Shown one piece after another: positions 8,966-18,300 of a DNA stretch of 64,000 nucleotides (within the stretch, counting starts at the first letter, position 1; the number at the start of each line of letters is the position of its first letter). The notes below the pieces were generated by a model. The model saw only the letters and a list, made by a program, of their open reading frames with translations, had not been told where the DNA came from and ran no database searches. The stretch comes from JANRJY01 sp033763735 (GTDB taxonomy: Bacteria; Bacteroidota; Bacteroidia; Cytophagales; UBA9547): positions 1 to 64,000 of the forward strand of contig JANRJY010000081.1 in NCBI GenBank assembly GCA_033763735.1, written 5' to 3'. The position numbers and the translations under genes are program-made.

Positions 8966-9796
8966 TTACCTGATGTTTCTAAATGTATTAAAAGCGACTA
9001 ATAATGTAATAAGTAATGAAAATGACGAAACTGCTATAGCAGCATTTGGCAACACATATGTCCGAATATTCCGGGCTCTCATTGGATCGACAACTATAAT
9101 ATCATTTGGCAAAAGATATATATCATTACTTGTAATGATGTCCTGATCCAACATGCTTATATATCGGATATGAATTTTATTGTTAGGTAGTTTTCTTATC
9201 AATTTTATTTTTTCACGATTTGCATATTCTTTAAATCCACCTGCTAAAATTATTGCCTCAATTAAAGTTAGTTCCTCTTTAGGACTTTGTATTTTGCCTT
9301 GAATATTAAGCTCTCCATAAGTGTAAATGAAATAGTTTAGCATTACTACGTTTACAATTACATTATCTAAATATTTATTAACTGCATTTTGTACTATAGT
9401 TCGTGCTTCTTCTATGGTTTTATTTGCAACTTCTATTTTACCCAAAACAGGAATTTTCACAAACCCTAATGAATCAATGACATAACCACTTCTTTCATTT
9501 CGCATTGGCATCATCCCTGATGTGGCTATGTTTGGACCGGAGCTATTTCCCTCTCCAAGTTCATTTAAACGATCCAAATTAATTTCACTTTTTGAAATAC
9601 TGGTTATTTTAACTTCAAGTATGTCACCGGGTTTCAATAAATACTTAAATCTGGGCATTGTTAGAATGGTATCAGTACTATACAATGCTCTTACGTTTTT
9701 TTTATGTAAATCTTGAAATATTATCTGTTTTCTTAAAGGAACACATGAAGTGATAATAAAAAATATTAAAAAACTGTAAATAATTATTTTAGTCAT
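8966..9796 (-). CDS. Wza-like polysaccharide export lipoprotein (OPX family)
   Basis: This is a periplasmic/outer-membrane export protein of the OPX family. It has a lipoprotein signal ending in IITSC, a PES domain (FKYLLKPGDILEVKI, about 55-150), an SLBB-type segment (TLIEAIILAGGFKEYANREKIKLIRK) and a C-terminal hydrophobic helix (AAIAVSSFSLLITLLVAF). The ATG at 9796 is preferred over the upstream ATG at 9811 because it leaves a normal signal peptide (MTKIIIYSFLIFF) and falls just after the permease stop. With the neighbouring Wzc-like protein it should form the trans-envelope conduit for a surface polysaccharide. Confidence 0.92.
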   Translation of the reverse strand: MTKIIIYSFLIFFIITSCVPLRKQIIFQDLHKKNVRALYSTDTILTMPRFKYLLKPGDILEVKITSISKSEINLDRLNELGEGNSSGPNIATSGMMPMRNERSGYVIDSLGFVKIPVLGKIEVANKTIEEARTIVQNAVNKYLDNVIVNVVMLNYFIYTYGELNIQGKIQSPKEELTLIEAIILAGGFKEYANREKIKLIRKLPNNKIHIRYISMLDQDIITSNDIYLLPNDIIVVDPMRARNIRTYVLPNAAIAVSSFSLLITLLVAFNTFRNIR

Positions 9797-9800
9797 TTGA

Positions 9801-10670
9801 TTATATAACATCCATAAAATTTTTCTCTACTTTATTGAACATAACGATACCCAACAAAAGCACTATAATCATAAATACACAACTATATCCCAATTGCATC
9901 CAATCAATCATTCCTGAACCTAAAATTCCATATCTGAAAGTTTCAATTATAGGTGTAATCGGGTTGAACCATAAATATTTTTTTATACTTTCAGGTACAG
10001 AAGAGGATGGAAATATTACAGGTGTGGCATACATAAATAACTGAACTCCAAAGGATACCAGAAAAGTTAAGTCGCGATATTTTGTTGTTAATGACGACAC
10101 AATAATTCCCAATCCAAGTCCAATTCCAGCCATTAAAAACAATAAAAAGGGCAACAATAAAATGAACATATTTGGATGTATATTCCCTCCTTTAAGGTAG
10201 TAAAATACGAATAGTCCAATAAAGGTAACGAATTGAATTCCAAAACTTATCAAATTACTTATGGAATCGGCAATGGGTACTACCAGTCGAGGAAAATATA
10301 CCTTTCCAAAAACACCACTATTGGTAATGAATGTGTTTGAGCTTTTGGTTAAACAAGTCGAAAAATAATTCCAAAGAATTAATCCACTCATGTAGAACAA
10401 AATAGGGGGCAATCCGTCAGTTGGGATTTTGGCAATGTTGCCAAATATTATGGTAAAAGTAATTGTGGTTAACAAAGGTTGGATTATAAACCAAAGTGGA
10501 CCAAGAATTGTTTGCTTGTACACAGCTACAAAATCACGTCTGACAAATAGGAGTATTAAATCTCTATAGCGCCATAATTCACTCAAATTTAACTCCAATA
10601 AACCTGCTTTAGGTTTTATGGTTAGTGTCCAGTTTTCAGTATTTTCTGTTGCTGTATGAGCAGTGTTCAT
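9801..10670 (-). CDS. ABC-2 type polysaccharide/O-antigen export permease (Wzm-like)
   Basis: This is the membrane subunit of an ABC transporter for polysaccharide. It has six predicted membrane segments and the family signature near the N-terminus (LSELWRYRDLILLFVRRDFVAVYKQTILGPLWF in pieces). The ATG at 10670 is preferred; the frame extends to a TTG at 10688. It is first in a three-gene run with the OPX and Wzc-like genes. No partner ATPase (Wzt-like) is adjacent: the upstream neighbour is a divergent sensor kinase. The cognate ATPase must therefore be encoded elsewhere. Confidence 0.92.
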   Translation of the reverse strand: MNTAHTATENTENWTLTIKPKAGLLELNLSELWRYRDLILLFVRRDFVAVYKQTILGPLWFIIQPLLTTITFTIIFGNIAKIPTDGLPPILFYMSGLILWNYFSTCLTKSSNTFITNSGVFGKVYFPRLVVPIADSISNLISFGIQFVTFIGLFVFYYLKGGNIHPNMFILLLPFLLFLMAGIGLGLGIIVSSLTTKYRDLTFLVSFGVQLFMYATPVIFPSSSVPESIKKYLWFNPITPIIETFRYGILGSGMIDWMQLGYSCVFMIIVLLLGIVMFNKVEKNFMDVI

Positions 10671-10762
10671 TATAGTATTTGGGTGCAATTTAATGCATTA
10701 CATAAAAAAAAGTGAAAAAACATTCAATAACAACCTTGATAAAATAAAATTATAGCTTTAAA

Positions 10763-13714
10763 TTGAATAAAAATAAGAATTGGATGCCCGATAGTAAGAA
10801 AACAAAAGCGGAACTTTTAGAAGAAATAAGCAGGATGAGAGAAGCACTGGATAAGTGCTATAACCAATTACATATACTTAGTAAGGGCAATAATGAATTA
10901 ATATCTGAAAGCTCTCAAAATCTGTACTATAACATTGCTAATCTGGCAGTTAAAAGTATTAATCTTGAACAACTCTTTTATGATATTCACACTTTACTTA
11001 AGAAAGTAATTGATGTGAATAACTTTATTATTGCACTTTATGATAACAAAAATGAATACATTCATTTCCCTTATTATGTAGACGAACATTTTGAAGGCGT
11101 GGTTCAAACTATGAAAAGAAAAATTTCTCATGGATTGACAGAATATAATCTTTTCAAGGGGGTGCCTTTATTTCTTTATGAAGAAGAAATAGTTGGTTTA
11201 ATAAATGAGAAAAAGGTGTCCCTTACCGGTAGAATTCCCAAAATATGGATGGGTGTACCCTTGAAACTGGAGGAGAAAATAATAGGATTGATTGGAATTA
11301 AAAGTTACAACCATAGGAACAAATACAATATAAAGCATTTGGAAATGCTTGACTTTATTTCGGGTCAAATTGCCATTGCAATTGAACGTAAACGAAATGA
11401 AGAAAAACTTAATTTTCAGAATGCACGAATAAAAGCCATTTTTGAGAGTAGCTCTCATTTAATGTGGTCAGTAAACAGAAAACTAGCGTTATCCTCATAC
11501 AATCATAATTATGCCGATGCAATAATGTTGTTCCATAAAACCATGCCGGTTTTGGGAGCAGCACCGGAGTCACTGAATAAAATGCTATCTAAAGCGGAGT
11601 ATCTCAATTTTGTATTATCCAAATATCAATTGGCTTTTGAAGGCAAACCACAGCACTTTGAAACGAGCAATACTTTGCCCAATGGCAGAGAAATTTGGTG
11701 GGAAATTTATTTGAATCCCATTTCACAATCAGATGGTAACGTGGAAGAAGTTTCGGGCATTGCGCACGATATCACTCAAAAAAAGCTAGCTGAAATGGCT
11801 TTACTTGAAAGTGAAGAAAAATTCAGAGATATTTTTGAGTCATTTCAGGATATTTACTACAGAACCACTCTGGATGGCGATATAATGATGATTAGTCCTT
11901 CTGCTCAAGAACTATTGGGATTTAAGCCAGAGGAAATAATAGGGCAAAAAATTGAATTATTTTATGAAAACCCCGAAGTAAATGACTCGCTTGAAAATGA
12001 ACTTCTTACCACAGGAACTGTAAAAAATTACGAAGTAAACATGAAAACCAAGTTTGGTACTTCTATCCAAACGATTACAAACTTGCGCCTGATGTACAAT
12101 AAACGCAACGAACCCATTGCTATAGAAGGAGTTGCTCGTGACATTACTTCACTCAAAATCGCTTCAGAAGAACTGCGGCATGCAAAAGAATTGGCTGAAA
12201 AATCATTAAAATCAAAACAATTGTTTTTGGCAAATATGAGCCATGAAATCCGTACACCCATGAACGGTGTAATAGGAATGATTGACCTCCTTTCAAACTC
12301 TCAATTAAATGCAGAACAAAAAGAATATATAGATACCATAAAAAAATCATCAGAAACACTCTTAAACATCCTCAACGATATTCTTGACCTATCAAAACTT
12401 GAAGCCGGCAAAATGCAATTAAAGCCTTCGCCAGTTTCCATTGAAGGCACTATTGAAAAGTTATTTGCTTTATTTAATAATCTGGCACAGCAAAAAAACA
12501 TTAAACTACAATATTCAATTTCACCGGATGTGCCTATGTTCATCAATGCGGATGAAACACGTTTTTTGCAGATTTTGGCTAACTTAACTTCAAATGCAAT
12601 AAAATTTACTGAAAAAGGAGAGATATCCGTAATCGTAAAACGTGCAGGAAAAAAACGCATTAAATTTGTGGTTCAGGACACCGGAATTGGCATCACCAAA
12701 GAAAATGTGAAGCTTTTGTTCAGCTCATTTAGCCAGCTTGATAACACCACAACTAAAGCTTATCAAGGCACAGGTTTGGGATTGTCTATTTCCAAGGAAC
12801 TCTGCAAACTTATGGGTGGAACTATTGGTGTAAAATCAGAAATTAACATGGGAAGCACTTTTTGGTTTACTATTGAAGCACAGCCCGTTGATAAAATTGA
12901 ACTTGCTAAAACCGTCAGTGAAACTGAAATCAATGTTTTTGGTGGCTTTGGTGCAGTAGTTCCAAAAATACTTCTCGTTGACGACAATCAAATCAATCAG
13001 AAAGTTGCTTCAGAAATTCTTAAAAAAGCAGGGTGTGTCGTAGATGTCGCTACCAATGGAATGGAAGCCATTTTTAAAGTAATCGAAAATCCATATGATT
13101 TAATATTTATGGACATCCAAATGCCTGAAATGGACGGCATTACAGCCACAAAAAAAATAAGAGAATTACGAATTAAAAAACTGGCACCAATCATTGCAAT
13201 GACTGCTTATTCAATGGAAGAGGATAAAGAAAAATTCTTAAAGGCCGGAATGGACGACTATTTACCCAAGCCAATAAAATCTGAAAATATTGTAAAAATC
13301 ATCCGTAAATGGGTTTTAAATGAAGATGAGGAAAAAATCAATGAACTGTCAGACAAGCAATTGTCATCGTTTGTCATAAATCCGGAAGTGGTTTCACAGC
13401 TAAAAATGCATTTGGACGATGAGATGGTTTCGGATGTATATATGGAATTTGAATCAGAAACCGAACAGCTTATAAAGGCTTGTGAATCAATGAATTTGGA
13501 AATCATAAGAAGTAATTTACACACAATTAAAGGCAATGCAGGTACTTTGGGGATTGATAGGGTAGCAAAGTGGGCAAAAAAAATGGAAGCTGATATAAAG
13601 AAAAAAAATACTTCTAATTTTGGTTCTGATTTTGTTAATTTGAACTCTGCTTTCGATGAATTCAAAAAATCATATAAGAAACTTTTAAATATAAATACGA
13701 ATGTCAACGCTTAA
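10763..13714 (+). CDS. Hybrid sensor histidine kinase (GAF-PAS-PAS-HisKA-HATPase-REC-Hpt)
   Basis: This 983-residue multidomain phosphorelay protein has no membrane segment, so it is probably cytoplasmic. In order: a short N-terminal coil, a GAF domain (about 60-210), two PAS domains (about 220-345 and 350-465, the second opening SEEKFRDIFESFQDIYY), a HisKA dimerisation helix with phospho-acceptor H494 (NMSHEIRTPMNGVIGM), an HATPase_c domain (DTGIGI and GTGLGLSIS boxes), a receiver domain with D784 (FMDIQMPEMDG), and a C-terminal Hpt with H920 (LHTIKGNAGTLG). The frame opens at a TTG; an ATG 21 bp downstream (10784) is an equally plausible start. It overlaps the next receiver gene by 14 bp. 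Confidence 0.93.
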   Translation: MNKNKNWMPDSKKTKAELLEEISRMREALDKCYNQLHILSKGNNELISESSQNLYYNIANLAVKSINLEQLFYDIHTLLKKVIDVNNFIIALYDNKNEYIHFPYYVDEHFEGVVQTMKRKISHGLTEYNLFKGVPLFLYEEEIVGLINEKKVSLTGRIPKIWMGVPLKLEEKIIGLIGIKSYNHRNKYNIKHLEMLDFISGQIAIAIERKRNEEKLNFQNARIKAIFESSSHLMWSVNRKLALSSYNHNYADAIMLFHKTMPVLGAAPESLNKMLSKAEYLNFVLSKYQLAFEGKPQHFETSNTLPNGREIWWEIYLNPISQSDGNVEEVSGIAHDITQKKLAEMALLESEEKFRDIFESFQDIYYRTTLDGDIMMISPSAQELLGFKPEEIIGQKIELFYENPEVNDSLENELLTTGTVKNYEVNMKTKFGTSIQTITNLRLMYNKRNEPIAIEGVARDITSLKIASEELRHAKELAEKSLKSKQLFLANMSHEIRTPMNGVIGMIDLLSNSQLNAEQKEYIDTIKKSSETLLNILNDILDLSKLEAGKMQLKPSPVSIEGTIEKLFALFNNLAQQKNIKLQYSISPDVPMFINADETRFLQILANLTSNAIKFTEKGEISVIVKRAGKKRIKFVVQDTGIGITKENVKLLFSSFSQLDNTTTKAYQGTGLGLSISKELCKLMGGTIGVKSEINMGSTFWFTIEAQPVDKIELAKTVSETEINVFGGFGAVVPKILLVDDNQINQKVASEILKKAGCVVDVATNGMEAIFKVIENPYDLIFMDIQMPEMDGITATKKIRELRIKKLAPIIAMTAYSMEEDKEKFLKAGMDDYLPKPIKSENIVKIIRKWVLNEDEEKINELSDKQLSSFVINPEVVSQLKMHLDDEMVSDVYMEFESETEQLIKACESMNLEIIRSNLHTIKGNAGTLGIDRVAKWAKKMEADIKKKNTSNFGSDFVNLNSAFDEFKKSYKKLLNINTNVNA

Positions 13715-14078
13715 AAAAGTCCTTATTGCCGAAGATAGTTCTGTAATTCAGAACTTAACCAAAAAGATTTTGCAACAGCAGGACTTTGAAATTACATCTG
13801 TTAAAAACGGTAAAGAACTATTGGCCATAGTAGATCAAGAGAAATTTGATGTAATTCTACTTGACATCAATATGCCAATGGTGAACGGAATTGAATGTGC
13901 TAAATCAATCCGTACCATGAAAGACCCTGAAAAAGCAAATGTCCCTTTAATTGCTATTACTGGTAATGCATTGAATTTTACGGTTGATTATTTCAAATCG
14001 GTAGGTTTCAATGAATATTTGCAAAAACCATTGAACTTTGACTTATTAGTCGACCTTGTAAAAAAATACACAACTTAA
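13701..14078 (+). CDS. Single-domain response regulator (CheY-like)
   Basis: This is a stand-alone receiver domain of 125 residues with no output domain. It has the acidic pair E11/D12, the phospho-acceptor D55 (VILLDINMPMVNG), a Thr-type switch residue (LIAITGNA) and the conserved lysine in LQKPLNF. The 14-bp overlap with the hybrid kinase gene suggests coupled translation and that the Hpt of that kinase passes phosphate to this protein. The output partner is not evident from the sequence. Confidence 0.93.
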   Translation: MSTLKKVLIAEDSSVIQNLTKKILQQQDFEITSVKNGKELLAIVDQEKFDVILLDINMPMVNGIECAKSIRTMKDPEKANVPLIAITGNALNFTVDYFKSVGFNEYLQKPLNFDLLVDLVKKYTT

Positions 14079-14084
14079 AATACA

Positions 14085-14357
14085 ATGGTCAAGTATACCA
14101 ATCAGTTCCTCAATAAACTTGAAGATATTTTTGCAGAATCTGAATTTATACTGAGATATGAAAAAGGAAACTTCAAATCGGGGTATTGTATACTAAAAGA
14201 ACAAAGAATAATTATTGTAAATAAATATTATACCCTTGAAGGTAAAATCAATTGCTTGATTGATATATTGAGAGGTTTGCCCATGGAAATGGCCAAATTT
14301 AAAGACAAAACGCGCGATTTTTATCTGGAAATCACCCAAACTCAGCTTTCCTTTTGA
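14085..14357 (+). CDS. Conserved small protein of unknown function
   Basis: This 90-residue protein has no signal peptide or membrane segment. It is a mix of charged helices and a strand pair (SGYCILKEQRIIIVNKYYTLEGKINCLIDIL). I do not recognise a named family. It lies 6 bp after the receiver gene and its stop overlaps the TTG start of the MBL-fold gene by 4 bp, so it is very likely translated as part of this operon. Confidence 0.65.
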   Translation: MVKYTNQFLNKLEDIFAESEFILRYEKGNFKSGYCILKEQRIIIVNKYYTLEGKINCLIDILRGLPMEMAKFKDKTRDFYLEITQTQLSF

Positions 14358-15118
14358 AAATAACTTTTTTAGGAACCGGTACCTCTCAAGGTATTCCTAT
14401 GATAGGATGCACTTGTAATGTGTGCCAATCGGTTGACTATCGCGATCAACGGTTGCGTTCGTCCATTCATATACAAAACGAGAATGATAGCATTGTTATT
14501 GACTCAGGGCCAGACTTCAGACAACAAATTTTAAGAGCTCGAATCAAAACATTGGATGCGGTTTTGTTTACACATGAACATAAAGATCATGTTGCTGGAT
14601 TAGACGATGTCAGGGGATTTAATTATTCTCAAAATAGACCTATGCAAGTATATGCACATCAAAGGGTATTAAATCATATTAAAGAAAGAGAATTTTACTA
14701 TGCTTTTGGTGAATTTAAATATCCCGGTGCTCCGGAATTAGAAGTAAATGAAATAAAAAATGCACCTTTCAAAATTAAAAATACTGAATTTATTCCTATC
14801 GAAGTATTACATTACAGACTGCCTGTCTTTGGTTTTCGAATTAAAAATTTCACTTATATAACAGACGCAAGCTTTATATCAGATATTGAAATAGAAAAAA
14901 TAAAAGGATCCGAAATTGTAGTATTAAACGGACTTCAGAAGGAAGCGCATATTTCACATTTTACACTACAACAATCCATTGAAATGCTTAATAAAATTGC
15001 ACCAAAACGTGCCTATCTTACTCATATTAGCCACAAATTAGGATTGCATAGAATTGTTCAAAAAGAACTTCCTGAAGGAGTTGAATTGAGTTATGACGGC
15101 CTTGAAATTATTGTTTAG
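14354..15118 (+). CDS. MBL-fold metallohydrolase (PhnP-like)
   Basis: This is a 254-residue metallo-beta-lactamase-fold hydrolase. The binuclear metal motif H-x-H-x-D-H is at H74/H76/D78/H79 (FTHEHKDHVAGLDD), with further ligand segments YITDAS and a late histidine in LTHISH. The N-terminus (FLGTGTSQGIPMIGCTCNVC) is like PhnP and related phosphodiesterases that bind an extra metal through cysteines. The start is TTG in a TTGA overlap with the previous stop. The substrate is unknown; a cyclic phosphodiester is a reasonable guess from the family. Confidence 0.88.
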   Translation: MKITFLGTGTSQGIPMIGCTCNVCQSVDYRDQRLRSSIHIQNENDSIVIDSGPDFRQQILRARIKTLDAVLFTHEHKDHVAGLDDVRGFNYSQNRPMQVYAHQRVLNHIKEREFYYAFGEFKYPGAPELEVNEIKNAPFKIKNTEFIPIEVLHYRLPVFGFRIKNFTYITDASFISDIEIEKIKGSEIVVLNGLQKEAHISHFTLQQSIEMLNKIAPKRAYLTHISHKLGLHRIVQKELPEGVELSYDGLEIIV

Positions 15119-15308
15119 TAGAAAGTTATCAATCCGTTCAAATTAAGATTTTCTTTATAATTTGGTTTTTTTGAAATTATGGATAAAAAATTAGCTTTAT
15201 TAGGTCATTTCTTTAACAATTAAAAGAATATTGGAATAAATCAATAAATTATTGGAATAGTTCTATATGCTTTATATTTTTTACTTATATTGGCATAAAG
15301 TATAAATT

Positions 15309-18300
15309 ATGAGAATATTCCTTCTGCTATTTGTCCTAACAACGCTGGTATCAAACCGTACTTTTTCACAACTACCCTATCCCCTGCCTGCCCCACAGGA
15401 TACAACACAATTTGGCAGATATCTCCAAAGAACCATGAAACTTTTAGCAACAAGTACTCCTACTAAAAGGAATACAGTTAAAATTCTTGTTTATGGCCAA
15501 TCCATCGCCAAGCAAGAATGGTCCGACACCGTAAGGAAATACTTGAAAATCAGATTTCCTTATGCTAATATCATCATGATAAATAGATCAATAGGTGGAT
15601 GTTGGGCAGGCTGTTTGCAAGATCCGGTTGCTTATGATGTGTCACCTTTTTATCCTGATTTGATATTGTTTGACGTATATGGTTGGAGTGGTTCAGGAGG
15701 TAATCAAGGTCCTGAATATGAAAATATTATCAGTTATTTTCGTACCAATACTACTGCCGAAGTAGGAATGCAAACACACCATGTAACTCCGGGTGATTCT
15801 GCTGGTGGAAACGATCCATCTGACTTTATTAGATTAAGAGATAAATATGGAGTAGAAATAATTGATGTACGTACTCCTTGGTTTAAATATTTAAGAGACA
15901 ATAACAAAAAAGCAACACAACTTACCTCTGACGGATCTCATTTGAATGATCAAGGCAATTTCTTAATGGCTCGACTTTGGATGCCATACTTGCAATACAA
16001 ACCACAATTTGCTTCTGATACTTTTAATTTAGTAAAAACGTACAAAGTTGGAACGGATATATTTTGGGTGAATGGCGTACTTACACTGCCATTTAATGGA
16101 AATAAAGTAACTATTGTGACTTCAACACCACAAACCGGAACGGATTCTGCAATCGTGATGATTGATAACCAAAAACCTTCTACATTGCCCGGTGTCATTA
16201 TGTTCAATCGCCCCAATGAACCCTATGACACTGTATTTAAGCATTTTTCTCAATATGATTGGCCATGGCAAAAAGCTGCTATAATGAAATTCAATCCCGG
16301 ATTTCCAAAAAAAGTTGAGAACTGGACATTGACTTTTACCTCTTATACCAACACAACTAATTTTTCTTATTCTGTTGCCGGTAGCAAAACGGGTGCTGAT
16401 GGAAATGGCTCCTATTCCGGAAATGCCGTATTTACAAGTACTTCTAAAATTGTTGTGATTGACAGAAGCAAGTTTTGGTTAAATACCGGTCCATATTCTA
16501 ATACTTTTTTAACGACCGGTTATACTATCAAGTGGCAAGCCATGCCATTTTTTTCAAATAGTTTTAAACCTCCAATTACAACCACAAGTTCAGTAATTGA
16601 TAGTGTAGTTACTTTGGCACAAGGCATTTCAAACACTAATCACACACTGGTACTTACTGCTACAGGAAGTAAAAATGTTCCAATTAAAGAAATCAAAATT
16701 TATCAACCTTATTATGGTAGAGTTTTAGACAACTTTACGATTCTATCCCCTTTACTATTAGTTACCAGTCCTGGTGTACTGTGCTTAGGAAATGCAGTAA
16801 ATCTGGCAAATACATTTCGGGATGCAAATAGCCTTGCTGGTATTGTGACCTATTGGCAAGATGCTGCAGCAACTATAAGTGTTACATCGCCAAACTTTAT
16901 AACGGTCTCAGGCACTTACTATATTAAAAAACAAGCTTTTGTAGCCGGAAGAAGTGATATCAAACCTGTTGTGGTTCAAATAGTTACCTGCCAACCCAAT
17001 TTGCAAGTAACCCAACCACAGGCAGTATGTGCTCCCAGTGTAATTGATTTATCTTCTACATATAATGATGTAAATTCCGTTTCAGGTATTGTAAGTTATT
17101 GGAGAGATTCCGGTGCAACATTAACAGTTACCTCACCTTTTTCGGTTTCGATTTCTGGCGTATATTTTATTAAAAAGGTTGGTACTGTTGGCGGTTTGTC
17201 AGATATTAAACCAGTTACGGTTACGGTCAATTCGATGCCCAACACTTCGGTATTTGCTCCAAATTCTATTTGTAGTGGAATGACAATTACCGCTTCTGCA
17301 ACAGGCGCAAATACCTATACATGGTTTCCCGGATCATTATCAGGTGGTAACCAAAACTTATCTCCAAGCACGACAACTACTTATACCCTTGTTGGAAATT
17401 CTTTAGGATGTATAAAGAACAGTATTTTTACAATTTCGGTAAGCAGTACTCCTGTTTTAGGACTTTCGGGAGCAACGAGCATTTGTTCAGGTACTGGCAC
17501 TGCTTTAACCGCCAGTGGCGCTACATTTTACAATTGGTTGCCGGGCAGTTTAACCGGTTCAATTCAAAACTTAACTCCTTTGTTTACAACTAACTATACA
17601 TTGACCGGCTCATTTAGTTCAGGTTGTAGTAGCAAAATACTATTTACGGTTTCAGTAAGTGGAGTGCCATTTGTAAATGTTAATGGGAATAACACCATTT
17701 GCAATGGGCAAATAGCCTCACTCACTGCCAGTGGAACTTCTAACTTTATGTGGCTACCCGGTTCTATAACCGGAGCCATTTTAAATATCAGTCCAACCGT
17801 GACTGGTTTGTTTACCGTAATTGGTTCTAACGGGGGATTATGTCAGAATGCTAAGGTAGTAACTGTAACTGTTAACTCTTTACCTGGAATATCAACTTCA
17901 GGTGTGTTTACTACATGCTCGGCTATTTCCACCACTATTAATGCAATTGGGGGAGTAAGTTATTTATGGTTTCCAGGGTCAATTACGGGAAATTCTGCCG
18001 TTTTTTCTCCTTTAAATACCACCAATTACACACTAGTGGGAACCAATGCTCAAGGCTGTAGCTCAAGTACTAATTTTACAATTACCGTAAGTTCCCTGCC
18101 TTTATTAACTTTAACCGGTAATAGCACGATTTGTAAATTTAAAACCACTAATATTATTGCCTCCGGGGCAAATAATTATACTTGGCAACCGGGTGGTTTA
18201 ATAGGCTCAAACCAATCTTTATCTCCATCTAATACAATTATATACAGCATAACAGGTACCAATTCCAATGGTTGTAGTTCAATAAAAAATGTAACTATTA

